From: Luteibacter rhizovicinus
GTDB taxonomy: Bacteria; Pseudomonadota; Gammaproteobacteria; Xanthomonadales; Rhodanobacteraceae
DNA length: 64,000 nucleotides
Assembly: GCF_004342265.1 (NCBI RefSeq)
Contig: NZ_SMCS01000004.1
Span: 248,001-312,000 of the forward strand
Reading direction: 5' to 3'
The position numbers were made by a program, and so were the translations under genes. The notes under the pieces are model-generated. The model worked only from the letters and a program-made list of their open reading frames with translations. It had not been told where the DNA came from and did not search any database. Below are positions 36,001 to 47,077 of this stretch, piece by piece (position 1 is the stretch's first letter; every line of letters begins with the position of its first letter).

Positions 36001-36084
36001 GACGCCGCCGATCGACAGACCGAGTGCGAGTGCAAGCGCGGTGGGCCGCAAAAAGCCGGTGCGGCCGTGGATGGATCTGATCAT
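33073..36084 (-). CDS. Oar-like TonB-dependent outer-membrane receptor
   Basis: A 1003-residue outer-membrane receptor. A signal peptide (ALALALGLSIGGVAHA) is followed by a carboxypeptidase-regulatory-like beta-sandwich (about 33-110: VFGRTAADAGTVVHLQNKDTG, then TVDADGRYRASSLPVGRYDVSV). The plug domain (about 130-240) has a VEGVQVTG-like TonB-box region, YVNGYAVT and a VVNMITKRGGN segment. The C-terminal beta-barrel ends FRFAVRYDL, the terminal aromatic-rich strand needed for insertion. Such Oar-type receptors are expanded in Xanthomonadales and import oligosaccharides or peptides, or act in adhesion. The substrate is unknown. The leader region carries a small hairpin close to the start. Confidence 0.93.
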   Translation of the reverse strand: MIRSIHGRTGFLRPTALALALGLSIGGVAHAQSNASGVVFGRTAADAGTVVHLQNKDTGFSRDITVDADGRYRASSLPVGRYDVSVMRNGTVVQTREDVAVQLGTGTDVSFVSEATGAQTLEGVQVTGNVLPAIDVSSVDSRTVLTSEQLQKLPIARDVTSAALLAPGAVGGDSRYGNVASFGGASAAENQYYVNGYAVTNALTGLGLTSLPYDAIDQQQIYTGGYGAEYGRSTGGVVNMITKRGGNTFKAGGQIVYTPTGLRDSPRDIYLVNGQLYQDRARNKSWNTEYSAYISGPLIKDKLFFYLTGDFIKQEGMTIGSTAASTHTDFSTKTSRYLAKVDWNITDSHLLELTGFSDKTTNTDQIYAYNYATGTRGAYRGSAYTKNYGTAGATPGGDVYIAKYTGYITDNLTINALYGRSTTEHVQTTNSVGGSCPLISGSFTVGGQAVFPPSCYLVGQLLAPGAKDKTHGWRLDAEYRIGDHDIRAGLDNQTLQSFAGNSYEGPESGRGNGGSYYWSYGNANKTGTIQGYPDVLFSPNQRYVQRVYYYAASNVETVQEAQFIEDHWQVTDRWLAYVGLRNEQFKNINGGGDVYVKQRHQLAPRLGVSWDVFGDSTLKIYGNAGRYHLAIPSNVAVRAASGSYYLRQFGSFDSIDPVTGAPIGFKPNGKEYPSNGHDGTNPDSRTIAAKGMGAYYQDEYILGFDKMFDNNWTVGAKGTYRKLKSSIDDFCDSRPFTNWGKRNSVDMSKAVVSGCYLFNPGKANTFQVNMDGKGTFRDVTLTKEDFTNNGIGFPELKRKYVALNLYAEHQFNQQWYGKVDYVWSHSYGNSEGMLKSDIGQRDPSVTQDWDAPELMVGSNGSLPNDRKHQLKAYGYYQYNPEWLFSANLTVASGRPVNCLGVAPGDPVKYGAAYFYCDGKVSPRGSRGRLPWTEQLNLGAEYRPAFADHKLAFNVDVFNVFTQQRKTSVIEVGENSAGAPVVTYLRPASYSAPRYFRFAVRYDL

Positions 36085-36412
36085 GCAAAGAGCCCCTGTC
36101 AGGCCCCGCGAACGGGGCCCATCTTTTTATGGATTGAAGTGCGATCGTTTGTGGTAACGACCGCGGTAGACAGCGTCCGCGTGGTCCTGGCCGGTGACTC
36201 CCCTGTGGCCAGAACCTGGGTATCGCAAAAAGCTGCGGGCGTAGGTTTATACGGACATTTCACTGTTGTCAAATTTTCGTGAAACATCGATGACAATAGT
36301 GTCCTAGTAGGGTTTTTGCCGGATTTGCGTACTTGACAGCAGACATGGGGCGGGCGCAGGTATTTGCGATTGCGAGGTCTTAGACTCGACGTTTCCCCAC
36401 CGGAGAACCGCC
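36085..36412. other. 328-nt intergenic region: 5' regions of the TonB receptor and GST
   Basis: A divergent, AT-richer region. The receptor side has a hairpin (36102-36119: GGCCCCG, CGAA, CGGGGCC on the plus strand), 18 nt upstream of the receptor start. In the receptor mRNA it would form CCCCG-UUCG-CGGGG, and on the plus strand it is followed by a T run. It could expose or hide the ribosome site or act as a terminator of antisense transcription. Further upstream I see no repressor dyad and no clear sigma-70 pair. Confidence 0.5.
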
Positions 36413-37036
36413 ATGGATACGAAGTCGCGCGTCACGTTTTTCTATTCGCCGCAGACGCGGGCCGGTGGAACGATGATCCTGCTGGAGGAGCTGGGGGCCG
36501 ACTACGATCTGCATCAGCTGAACATGCGCGCGGGCGAGCAGCGCGGTGCGGAATACCTGGCGGTCAATCCCATGGGCAAGGTGCCGGCGATCGTCCATGA
36601 CGGCGCGCTGGTGACGGAGCAGGTCGCGGTTTTCCTGTATCTGGCCGACCTGTATCCGGAGGCTGGCCTCGCCCCCGCTATCGGCGATCCGCTGCGTGGG
36701 CCGTATCTGCGCTGGATGGTTTTTTATGCCAGCTGCTTCGAGCCGGCCGTGGTGGACAAGTCGCAGGGTTACGGCCCCACGCCGCCGTCGATGTGTCCGT
36801 ACGGCGACTACGACACGATGCTGTCCACGTTGATGGGGCAACTTGAAAAGGGCCCTTACGTCCTCGGCGAGCGTTTCTCGGCGGCGGACATACTCTGGGG
36901 CAACGCCCTGACCTGGATCACCGCGTTCAAACTGGTGGAGGCGACGCCGTTGGTGCAGGCGTACATCGATCGCGTGAATTCGCGTCCGGCGGTGGTGCGG
37001 GCACGGGCACGCGATGCGGAACTGGCAGCGGCCTGA
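36413..37036 (+). CDS. Glutathione S-transferase
   Basis: A cytoplasmic transferase of 207 residues that conjugates glutathione to electrophiles. The N-terminal thioredoxin fold (residues 7-80: VTFFYSPQTRAGGTMILLEEL) includes NPMGKVPAIV, a cis-proline glutathione-site motif, and LVTEQVAVFLYLADLYP, where the Glu-Gln pair replaces the usual Glu-Ser. The C-terminal domain is alpha-helical (GERFSAADILWGNAL). The class is not clear (theta/beta-like). It precedes a paired REP-like repeat that separates it from the convergent amtB gene. Confidence 0.9.
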   Translation: MDTKSRVTFFYSPQTRAGGTMILLEELGADYDLHQLNMRAGEQRGAEYLAVNPMGKVPAIVHDGALVTEQVAVFLYLADLYPEAGLAPAIGDPLRGPYLRWMVFYASCFEPAVVDKSQGYGPTPPSMCPYGDYDTMLSTLMGQLEKGPYVLGERFSAADILWGNALTWITAFKLVEATPLVQAYIDRVNSRPAVVRARARDAELAAA

Positions 37037-37040
37037 CACA

Positions 37041-37177
37041 TACGGAGCTCGCTTGCGAGCGAAAGCCAACAGGGAGAGGACGCCGGGTGTTCACATCCGC
37101 CAGTCCGATATCCTGGCTGCGGATGTCACCCACGGCATCACCGCTTCTTTGGCTTTCGCCCGCAAGCGAGCTCCTAC
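37041..37177. repeat. REP-like paired inverted repeat, copy 3
   Basis: Arms GGAGCTCGCTTGCGAGCGAAAGCC (37044-37067) and GGCTTTCGCCCGCAAGCGAGCTCC (37151-37174) differ by a single position when complemented. The core is the conserved core of copy 1 in reverse orientation (TGCGGATGTCACCCACGGCATCACCGC-like). It lies between convergent gst and amtB. The left arm carries ACGGAGC, a slightly shorter outer part than in other copies. Confidence 0.88.
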
Positions 37178-37189
37178 AAAAGAGCAGGT

Positions 37190-38927
<1,738 letters not shown>

Positions 38928-39059
38928 TCATTACAGTGGGTTGCGTGGGGAGGCGTCCGGGTAGCGATCCGGCCTGCCTCCATATCGCGCACGTCTATGG
39001 GGCATGTTGCCCGCTTATGGTGCAGTGCAACCGGATTGCGTTGGGACGACACAATCTGT

Positions 39060-39070
39060 ACCATTTTGGT
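39060..39070. promoter_or_regulatory. Candidate Rrf2-type operator upstream of the suf regulator
   Basis: ACCA, TTT, TGGT: short dyad 26 nt before the start of the Rrf2-family regulator gene, downstream of an AT-richer stretch (ACAATCTGTACCATTTTGG). Rrf2 proteins often repress their own operon by binding an AT-rich dyad over the promoter. This is a position-based guess. Confidence 0.3.
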
Positions 39071-39096
39071 CCTGTATCCACACCCGACCTTCCCCG

Positions 39097-39540
39097 ATGC
39101 TCCGTGTCAGCCGACTGACCGATTACGCGACCGTGGTGATGACCGTCATCGCCGCGCACCCTGCCGACGTGCTCAGCACGGCGCAGATCGCGGACGGCGC
39201 CCGTCTGGAACTGCCCACGGTCAGCAAGCTCCTGAAGCTGTTGGGGCATGCGGGTCTGGTGGAGTCGTTTCGTGGCGTCAACGGCGGCTACCGGCTCGCC
39301 CGTGCGCCCGAGGCGATCAGCCTTGCCGATATCGTCGAGGCGATGGAAGGACCGATCGGCATGACCGAGTGCAGCGCGGCGCAGGGCCAGTGCGAGCGCG
39401 AGTCGCAGTGCGGCGTGCGCGGTAGCTGGCAGCAGGTCAGCGGTGCCGTCGACGGTGTGCTGCGCGCCATGACCCTGGCACAGATGCTTGCCGGCGCCCC
39501 GCAGGCGACGGCAAAACACGCGGCGACCGCCGCGGGATAA
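39097..39540 (+). CDS. Rrf2-family Fe-S cluster assembly regulator (SufR/IscR-like)
   Basis: A 147-residue winged-helix Rrf2 protein. It begins [19 protein letters not shown], with the helix-turn-helix in [24 protein letters not shown] and the wing at [11 protein letters not shown]. Three cysteines near residues 92-106 ([14 protein letters not shown]) match the [2Fe-2S] ligands of IscR/SufR. It precedes sufB by 8 nt, so it almost certainly heads the suf operon and regulates it in response to cluster status. I chose ATG 39097 because the earlier ATG at 39004 would add a non-homologous leader. Confidence 0.93.
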   Translation: MLRVSRLTDYATVVMTVIAAHPADVLSTAQIADGARLELPTVSKLLKLLGHAGLVESFRGVNGGYRLARAPEAISLADIVEAMEGPIGMTECSAAQGQCERESQCGVRGSWQQVSGAVDGVLRAMTLAQMLAGAPQATAKHAATAAG

Positions 39541-39548
39541 GCAAACGC

Positions 39549-41027
<1,479 letters not shown>

Positions 41028-41059
41028 GCCGACGAAGCGACTGACGCACTCACGTTCTG

Positions 41060-41863
41060 ATGGATAGCACCATGCACATGCTCAAAATTCACAACCTCCA
41101 TGCCCGCGTCGAAGGCAAGGAAATCCTGAAAGGCCTTTCGCTGGAAGTGAATCCCGGCGAAGTCCACGCGATCATGGGACCGAACGGTGCCGGCAAGTCG
41201 ACGCTGGCCAACGTGTTGTCCGGACGCGAAGGTTACGAAGTCACCGAGGGCAGCGTGCTGTTCAACGGTCGCGACCTGCTGGCGCTGGAGCCCGAAGAGC
41301 GTGCCGCCGAAGGCGTGTTCCTCGCTTTCCAGTATCCGGTCGAAATTCCCGGAGTGAACAACACCTATTTCCTGCGCGCGGCGCTCAATGCGCAGCGGAA
41401 GTATCGCGGCGAAGAAGAGCTGGATTCGATGCGCTTCCTGAAGCTGGTGCGCGAGAAGCTGAAGATCATGCAGATCTCCGACGAGCTGCTGCATCGCGCG
41501 GTCAACGAAGGCTTCTCCGGCGGCGAGAAGAAGCGGAACGAAATTTTCCAGATGGCCGTGCTCGAACCGAAGCTGGCCATCCTCGACGAGACCGATTCGG
41601 GCCTGGATATCGATGCCCTGAAACAGGTGGCCGAAGGCGTGAACGCGCTGCGTTCGCCGGATCGTTCGTTTGTCGTCGTCACGCATTACCAGCGGCTCCT
41701 CGATTACATCGAACCGGACTTCGTGCACGTGCTTGCGGGCGGCCGTATCGTCGAAAGCGGCGACAAGAGCCTGGCGTTGAAGCTCGAAGAACAGGGTTAT
41801 GCGTGGCTCGCTGACACCCATCCGGAGCTTGCGAAGGCGGAGCTCGCGGGAGACCGCGCATGA
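41060..41863 (+). CDS. sufC: Fe-S assembly ATPase SufC
   Basis: The 267-residue ABC-type ATPase of the SufBCD complex. Walker A is GPNGAGKST (about 41-49), the ABC signature is SGGEKKRNEIFQM, and Walker B is AILDETDSGLDIDAL, with the typical SufC modification. The ATP cycle drives conformational change in SufB/D. The start at 41060 gives a short leader (MDSTMHM) before MLKIHNLHAR; 41072 or 41078 are also possible. It overlaps sufD by 4 nt. Confidence 0.96.
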   Translation: MDSTMHMLKIHNLHARVEGKEILKGLSLEVNPGEVHAIMGPNGAGKSTLANVLSGREGYEVTEGSVLFNGRDLLALEPEERAAEGVFLAFQYPVEIPGVNNTYFLRAALNAQRKYRGEEELDSMRFLKLVREKLKIMQISDELLHRAVNEGFSGGEKKRNEIFQMAVLEPKLAILDETDSGLDIDALKQVAEGVNALRSPDRSFVVVTHYQRLLDYIEPDFVHVLAGGRIVESGDKSLALKLEEQGYAWLADTHPELAKAELAGDRA

Positions 41864-43197
41864 CCGAAGTCCAGGCCAGCCGCACGCCGTTCGTGCAGGC
41901 GGTGCTGGATGCCGAGGGAGCTGAGGCTTCCGAAGGTACGGGCATTGTCTGGCTCGACACGGCGCGCCGCGAGAATCTCGATGCGTTCCTTGCCACCGGC
42001 TTGCCGGAGGGAAGGAGCGAAGCGTGGAAATACACGCCGCTTCGCGCGCTGGCCCAGCGGGCGTTCGCGCCGGCCGACGCCGACGCGGCACGCGCCGCGA
42101 ACGTAGATGCCGCGGTATTCGCTCTGCCCGGCGTCACCGGTCCGCGCATCGTCCTCGTCGACGGAGTGTTCCGCGCGGATCTTTCCGTGCTCGACACGTT
42201 GCCTTCCGGCCTTCGCGTAGAACCGCTTTCGGTTGCTTTGACGTTGGCGCCCGAACCGCTGCGTTTCGCCCTGGCGGCACGGCATCGCCGGGATGCCGCC
42301 GACGCGTTCCTGCATCTCAATGCGGCGCTGGCGCGCGATGGCGTGGTGGTGAATGTCGCCGAAGGCTGCACGATCGAATCGCCCGTTCACGTGGTGTACG
42401 TCGCCACGCAGAATGACGTCGCGTGGCACGCGCGTGCGCTGGTCGAGGTCGGGCAGGGCGGTCATCTGAATGTCGTCGAGCACCACGTCGCGATCGGCGA
42501 TGCGAATGCGCTGGGCACGGTCGTTTCCGATTTCGTGCTGCGCGACGACGCCGTGCTCGAACTCGTGCTGATACAGGATGCCTCGGCGGCCGCGACGCTC
42601 GTTCGTCGCAGCCATGCGCGCGTCGGCGCGCGTGCCGCGGCCACCGTTCATGCCGTGGAACTCGGTGGCGCGCTGGTGCGTCACGAACTGACGGCGGAAC
42701 TGGTCGGCGAAGGTGCGCGCTTCGATTCTCGCGGCGTTTTCGCGCTGAAGGCTCGCCAACATATCGATACGCAGATGGATGTTCGCCATCAGGCCCGCGA
42801 CACCACGTCCGACGCATTGTGGCGCGGCGTGGCCGACGGTCGTTCGCGCGGCGTTTTCCGCGGTGCGATTGTCGTGGCCGAGGGAGCCGACGGTAGCGAT
42901 GCCGCACTGAGCAACAAGAATCTGCTGCTTTCCGCACAAGCGGAAATCGATACCAAACCCGAACTCGAAATTTACGCGGATGAGGTCAAGGCGGCACATG
43001 GCGCCACCATCGGTCAGCTCGACGAGCGTTCGATGTTCTATCTGCGCTCGCGCGGTATCCCGCAGGTCCAGGCGCGCAGCCTGCTGACGCTGGCCTTCTG
43101 TCGCGCGGCGCTCGGATCGCTGCCGAACGAAGCGCTTCGCGAGCACCTCGGCGCACTGCTGGTGGCGCACCTGCCGACCGGCCCCGCCGAGGCGTGA
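41860..43197 (+). CDS. sufD: Fe-S assembly protein SufD
   Basis: The 445-residue partner of SufB with the same beta-helix and C-terminal SufBD domain (GRSRGVFRGAIVVAEGADGSD, LLLSAQAEIDTKPELEIYADEVKAAHGATIGQLDE). It serves in iron acquisition or complex stability. The start overlaps the sufC stop by 4 nt (ATGA). sufS follows directly. Confidence 0.96.
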   Translation: MTEVQASRTPFVQAVLDAEGAEASEGTGIVWLDTARRENLDAFLATGLPEGRSEAWKYTPLRALAQRAFAPADADAARAANVDAAVFALPGVTGPRIVLVDGVFRADLSVLDTLPSGLRVEPLSVALTLAPEPLRFALAARHRRDAADAFLHLNAALARDGVVVNVAEGCTIESPVHVVYVATQNDVAWHARALVEVGQGGHLNVVEHHVAIGDANALGTVVSDFVLRDDAVLELVLIQDASAAATLVRRSHARVGARAAATVHAVELGGALVRHELTAELVGEGARFDSRGVFALKARQHIDTQMDVRHQARDTTSDALWRGVADGRSRGVFRGAIVVAEGADGSDAALSNKNLLLSAQAEIDTKPELEIYADEVKAAHGATIGQLDERSMFYLRSRGIPQVQARSLLTLAFCRAALGSLPNEALREHLGALLVAHLPTGPAEA

Positions 43198-43223
43198 CCT
43201 CCCGGATCAATGACGGAATCGTT

Positions 43224-44471
43224 ATGACTGCCAAGCCCGAATCCCATGCGCTGCCGCTCGATGTCGAGCGCATCCGCGCCGACTTTCCGCTGCTGGCGCG
43301 CACCGTCCACGGGAAGCCGCTGATCTATTTCGACAACGCGAATACCAGCCAGAAACCGGTATCGGTAATCGACGCCGTGGATCGGCATTATCGCGAACAC
43401 AATGCCAATGTCGCCCGCGCCGTGCACCAGCTGGGCGAGGAAGCCACGGCCTCGTACGAAGGCGCGCGCGACAGTCTTGCGCGTTTCCTCAATGCGTCGT
43501 CGCGTAACGAAGTCATCCTTACCTCCGGCACGACACAGTCGATCAATCTCGTCGCGTATAGCTGGGCGCTTCCGCGTCTTAAGCCGGGCGACGCCATCCT
43601 GACGACCGTGATGGAGCACCACGCGAACATCGTGCCCTGGCAGATCGTGGCCGAGCGCACGGGTGCCGTGGTCAAGGCGGCTCCCATCGATACGAACGGC
43701 GAACTCATTGTCGAGAAATTCGTCGAGATGCTGACGCCGGACGTGAAGCTTGCCTGTGTCGCCCACGTGTCCAACGTGCTCGGTACGGTAAACCCGGTAC
43801 GCGAACTGGCGCGCGAGTGCCGCAAGCGCGGCATTCCGTTGCTGGTGGACGGTTCGCAGGCGGCGCCGCATCGTCCGATCGACGTGCAGGCGCTGGGCTG
43901 CGATTTCTACGCGGTGACCGGGCACAAGATGCTGGCACCGACGGGTACCGGCGCCCTGTGGGCGAAGCGCGAACACCTGGAGTCGATGCCGCCGTTCTTC
44001 GGTGGCGGCGAGATGATCCGCGAGGTGCGTTTCGACGGCACGGTGTTCGCCGATCCTCCGCATCGTTTCGAAGCGGGTACGCCGAACATCGCGGGGTTCG
44101 CCGGCATGACCGCCGCTATCGATTATCTGAACGGCATCGGCTTCGATCGGCTGGAGACTTACGAGCAGGGTCTGCTGGCCTATGCCACCGATGCGCTGGA
44201 GAGCGTGCCCGGTGTGCGTATCTTCGGCCGCGCGGCTGAAAAGGAGCCGGTCATTTCGTTCCTGATCGAAGGCGCGCATGCGAACGATATGGCGACGCTG
44301 CTGGACCTGGAAGGCGTCGCCGTGCGCTCGGGTCACCACTGCGCGCATCCCCTGATGCAGTTCTTTGGCGTGCCGGCCACCCTGCGTGCCTCGCTTGCGT
44401 TCTACAACACCCGCGCGGAAGTGGATGGGTTCATCCGGGCGATAGAGAAGGTGCGCAAGCTGCTGCTCTGA
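43224..44471 (+). CDS. sufS: SUF cysteine desulfurase SufS
   Basis: A PLP-dependent group II cysteine desulfurase (415 residues from this ATG), releasing sulfur from cysteine as persulfide for SufB. The PLP lysine is Lys235 in VTGHKMLAPTGTG. The catalytic cysteine is Cys373 in VRSGHHCAHPLM. A GTG at 43194 overlaps the sufD stop and would add ten residues; I chose ATG 43224 because the family N-terminus starts here. No sufE or sufU lies next to it, so the sulfur acceptor must be elsewhere. Confidence 0.95.
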   Translation: MTAKPESHALPLDVERIRADFPLLARTVHGKPLIYFDNANTSQKPVSVIDAVDRHYREHNANVARAVHQLGEEATASYEGARDSLARFLNASSRNEVILTSGTTQSINLVAYSWALPRLKPGDAILTTVMEHHANIVPWQIVAERTGAVVKAAPIDTNGELIVEKFVEMLTPDVKLACVAHVSNVLGTVNPVRELARECRKRGIPLLVDGSQAAPHRPIDVQALGCDFYAVTGHKMLAPTGTGALWAKREHLESMPPFFGGGEMIREVRFDGTVFADPPHRFEAGTPNIAGFAGMTAAIDYLNGIGFDRLETYEQGLLAYATDALESVPGVRIFGRAAEKEPVISFLIEGAHANDMATLLDLEGVAVRSGHHCAHPLMQFFGVPATLRASLAFYNTRAEVDGFIRAIEKVRKLLL

Positions 44472-44503
44472 CAGAACGTCCCTGGCGGGGATATCATCTC
44501 CGC

Positions 44504-45064
44504 ATGACGAACGCTCCCACCTCGAAAACACTCTCCCCAGGGTTCCGTTACGCGACGTCGGCCGACGTGTCGGCGATCGTCGGGCTTGTCGAGTCCGCCT
44601 ACCGGGGCGCCGCCAGCCGGGCCGGCTGGACGACCGAGGCCGACCTGCTCGCCGGCAGGCGTACGGACGCCGAGGAAATCGGCCAGCTGCTGGCCGGTTC
44701 CGAGGGGCGCTTCGTGCTCCTGGAAGAGGGCGGGGAGTTGCTCGCCTCCTGCTATATCGAGAAGAAAGGCGATGCCTGCTATTTCGGCATGTTCTCCGTA
44801 CGCCCGTTGCGCCAGGGCGGCGGCATCGGCCGCCGTGTGGTCGCCGAGGTAGAACGTCTCGCCCGACAGGACTGGGCATGTTCGAGCGTCGAAATGGCCG
44901 TGATCGACGTGCGCGACGAACTGATGGCCTGGTACGGCCGGCGCGGTTACGCGCGCACCGGCAGATTCAGTCCGTTTCCTTATGGCGACGAACGCTTCGG
45001 TATTCCCCTGCGCGACGACCTTCGTTTCGAGTACGTGGTCAAGCCGTTGGGAGGCGAGGCATGA
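44504..45064 (+). CDS. GNAT-family N-acetyltransferase in the suf operon
   Basis: A 186-residue GNAT acetyltransferase. The acetyl-CoA motif is VRPLRQGGGIGRRVVAEVER (about residues 100-120), followed by the D/B-motif helix and a C-terminal FEYVVKPLGGEA. It lies 32 nt after sufS and overlaps the Rieske gene by 4 nt, so it is probably cotranscribed with the suf genes. The substrate is unknown; a role in cluster assembly is not established. Confidence 0.85.
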   Translation: MTNAPTSKTLSPGFRYATSADVSAIVGLVESAYRGAASRAGWTTEADLLAGRRTDAEEIGQLLAGSEGRFVLLEEGGELLASCYIEKKGDACYFGMFSVRPLRQGGGIGRRVVAEVERLARQDWACSSVEMAVIDVRDELMAWYGRRGYARTGRFSPFPYGDERFGIPLRDDLRFEYVVKPLGGEA

Positions 45065-45375
45065 ACGGCTGGGTCCGGGTCGGCACGCGCAGCGAGCTGC
45101 TTCCCGGAGAGCACCGCATCGTGTGGGACGGCGACACGGCGATCGCCGTCTACAACATCGACGGCGACCTTTATGCCATCGAGGACGTGTGTACCCACGA
45201 CGGCGGCGAGCTGGCGGACGGACCGCTTATCGGCTTCGAGGTCGAATGCATCCGGCATGGCGCCCGGTTCGACGTGCGCACCGGCGCGGTGACCTGCCCG
45301 CCTGCCTACGAACCCGTGGCGACGTTCCCCGTGCGCGAAGACGAAGGCGCCATCTGGACCCAGGACAACCGCTGA
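45061..45375 (+). CDS. Rieske-type [2Fe-2S] ferredoxin in the suf operon
   Basis: A 104-residue free-standing Rieske protein like the ferredoxin components of ring-hydroxylating dioxygenases (BphF type). The cluster ligands are Cys44/His46 in CTHDGG and Cys63/His66 in ECIRHGARF. No oxygenase or reductase gene lies nearby, so it is not a dioxygenase subunit in this context. Its place at the end of the suf operon suggests electron transfer for Fe-S assembly, which is inferred. The start overlaps the GNAT gene by 4 nt. Confidence 0.9.
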   Translation: MNGWVRVGTRSELLPGEHRIVWDGDTAIAVYNIDGDLYAIEDVCTHDGGELADGPLIGFEVECIRHGARFDVRTGAVTCPPAYEPVATFPVREDEGAIWTQDNR

Positions 45376-45673
45376 CCAACGGCACGTAGGCAGCTACCGG
45401 TCAAGGCCTTAGACTTGTCGGGGAACCAACACGTAGATGTGTTGTCTGAGGCGGCAATCGATGTGCGTCATGGGCATGTCTTTCGAAGTCCCTACGCTAC
45501 AATGTCGAAAGATAAGTCTAAGGTTTGCCGCGCACTATCCGCTCGTCCCACAAGACGAACGAAGCCCATGTGCCGGCACGTTAAAATTCCAGTGATCGGA
45601 TGGCGGGAGTGGACAGTGTCGTCTACTCGCACGGGCTTACCTTCTGACTGGCCGTATACGATCATGGGCCGTG
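45376..45673. other. 298-nt structured AT-richer leader upstream of the exporter operon
   Basis: A region noticeably lower in GC than its neighbours. It contains a 13-nt inverted repeat, CCTTAGACTTGTC at 45407-45419 and GATAAGTCTAAGG at 45511-45523 (12 of 13 matching). Inside it an 8-nt perfect pair, TCTTTCGA at 45479-45486 and TCGAAAGA at 45505-45512, flanks a TACAAT box (45498-45503) like a -10 element. A reading frame of 88 codons crosses it but does not look coding. It may hold the exporter promoter, a small RNA or an insertion remnant. Confidence 0.5.
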
Positions 45674-47077
45674 ATGACTAGACACTTCCTTGCCTGCGCC
45701 CTCGCGTCTTTCGCCGCTATGGCGGCTGGCTGCGCGGGGCTTGGCGTGAAGTATCCGCCGACGCCGCCCGAACTGCCGGCGCAATGGAGTGCGTTGCCGC
45801 CTCCGCCAGCGGCTACCGCGCCGGATCTGCACGGATGGTGGAAGGCATTCGGCGACCCCGCGCTCGACGCCGTCGTCGAGCGCGCGCTCAAAGACAACCT
45901 CGATGTCGCGCAAGCGGTCGAGCGTCTGCAGGCCGCACGCGGTCTCGATCATCATTCCGGCGATCGTTTTCTTCCCTCGCTGAAGGGGAAGACGGACGAC
46001 CTGTTCGATCCGGACGCCAGTGCGTCGTTCTTCGTCGCCGGGTTCGATTCGGTTTGGGAATTCGGTTTCTTCGGCCGTGCCACCGGTGCGGAGCGCGCCG
46101 CGCGCGGACAACTCCAGTCGAGCGTGGCCGAGGTGAAAGCCGCACGCGTTACGGTCATTGCCGAGGTGGTTCGCAACTGGGTCGAAATGCGCGCCGCGCA
46201 GCAGCGGGTCCGGCTGCTGACGGATCTGCGCGACGAACGAGCCAGGCGTGTCGATCTGGTCGAGACCCGCGCGAAGCTGCGCATGGCCTCGCCCGTCGAC
46301 GTCGCGAAGGCGCACGGCGAACTTGCCCGTGCCGAATCCGCGCTCATGGATCCCAAACAGGCATACGACACGGCATCCCGGCAGCTTGCGGTGCTGCTCG
46401 GCATGAACGCCCCGGATGCCGCATGGGAGACAGTTGCCGACGTCCCCCAGTTGGGCGACTGGAAACTCGATGGCGCACCGGCCGAGCTGCTGCGCACCCG
46501 GCCGGAAATCGCGAAGGCGGAAGCGGACGTCGTGCGTGCGGCGGGCGAGCTCGGGCTCGCTCGCGCCGAGATGTATCCCAGCATCGGACTGGGCGCTTCG
46601 ATGATCTGGTCGACCAATATCGTCAGCTATCGCCGCACGCATACGCACGGCATCGCGTCCGTCGGCCCCGTTCTGGATATTCCGTTGTTCGACTGGGGCA
46701 TGCGCGCCGCCGCGGCGCACGCCAGCCGCCATCAGTTCCAGGCGACGGTGCTGGCCTATCGGCAAAGCGTCCTGCAAGGTGTCGCCGAAGTGCAGACCGC
46801 ACTCGACAATCTGCAGGCGCAGCGCGAGCGGGAGCGTCACAGTCTGGATGCCTGGCAGGCATCCACGGTGGCCGACAACGCCATGGCTACCCGGACGCGT
46901 CTGAAACTCGCGAGCGAACTGGATCGTGCGGATACCCGCGTCGCGGTGGCGGAAGCCGGCGTCGACATGGTGGATGCACGGGCAACCCGCGATCTTGCTT
47001 ATGTCGCGCTGTTCAAGGCGCTGGGAGGCGCTCCGGTAGTCGCGGATGAAGATAGCGACGCCGAGGCGGCGCGCTGA
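45674..47077 (+). CDS. TolC/NodT-like outer-membrane efflux lipoprotein
   Basis: A 467-residue outer-membrane factor for tripartite export. The signal peptide ends in the lipobox AAGC (Cys about 20), so it is lipid-anchored. Two repeats of long coiled-coil helices follow (LKDNLDVAQAVERLQAARG; LQAQRERERHSLDAW), with the NodT pattern LRTRPEIAKAEADVVRAAGELGLARAEMYPSI in separate blocks. It is the first gene of a four-gene operon with a permease, an ATPase and an adaptor. A GTG at 45671 is also in frame, but ATG 45674 is more usual. Confidence 0.93.
   Translation: MTRHFLACALASFAAMAAGCAGLGVKYPPTPPELPAQWSALPPPPAATAPDLHGWWKAFGDPALDAVVERALKDNLDVAQAVERLQAARGLDHHSGDRFLPSLKGKTDDLFDPDASASFFVAGFDSVWEFGFFGRATGAERAARGQLQSSVAEVKAARVTVIAEVVRNWVEMRAAQQRVRLLTDLRDERARRVDLVETRAKLRMASPVDVAKAHGELARAESALMDPKQAYDTASRQLAVLLGMNAPDAAWETVADVPQLGDWKLDGAPAELLRTRPEIAKAEADVVRAAGELGLARAEMYPSIGLGASMIWSTNIVSYRRTHTHGIASVGPVLDIPLFDWGMRAAAAHASRHQFQATVLAYRQSVLQGVAEVQTALDNLQAQRERERHSLDAWQASTVADNAMATRTRLKLASELDRADTRVAVAEAGVDMVDARATRDLAYVALFKALGGAPVVADEDSDAEAAR

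Noticed and set aside
45415-45681. 88-codon plus-strand frame before the exporter operon
   Set aside because: No similarity, atypical composition and overlap with structured non-coding sequence; no ribosome site.
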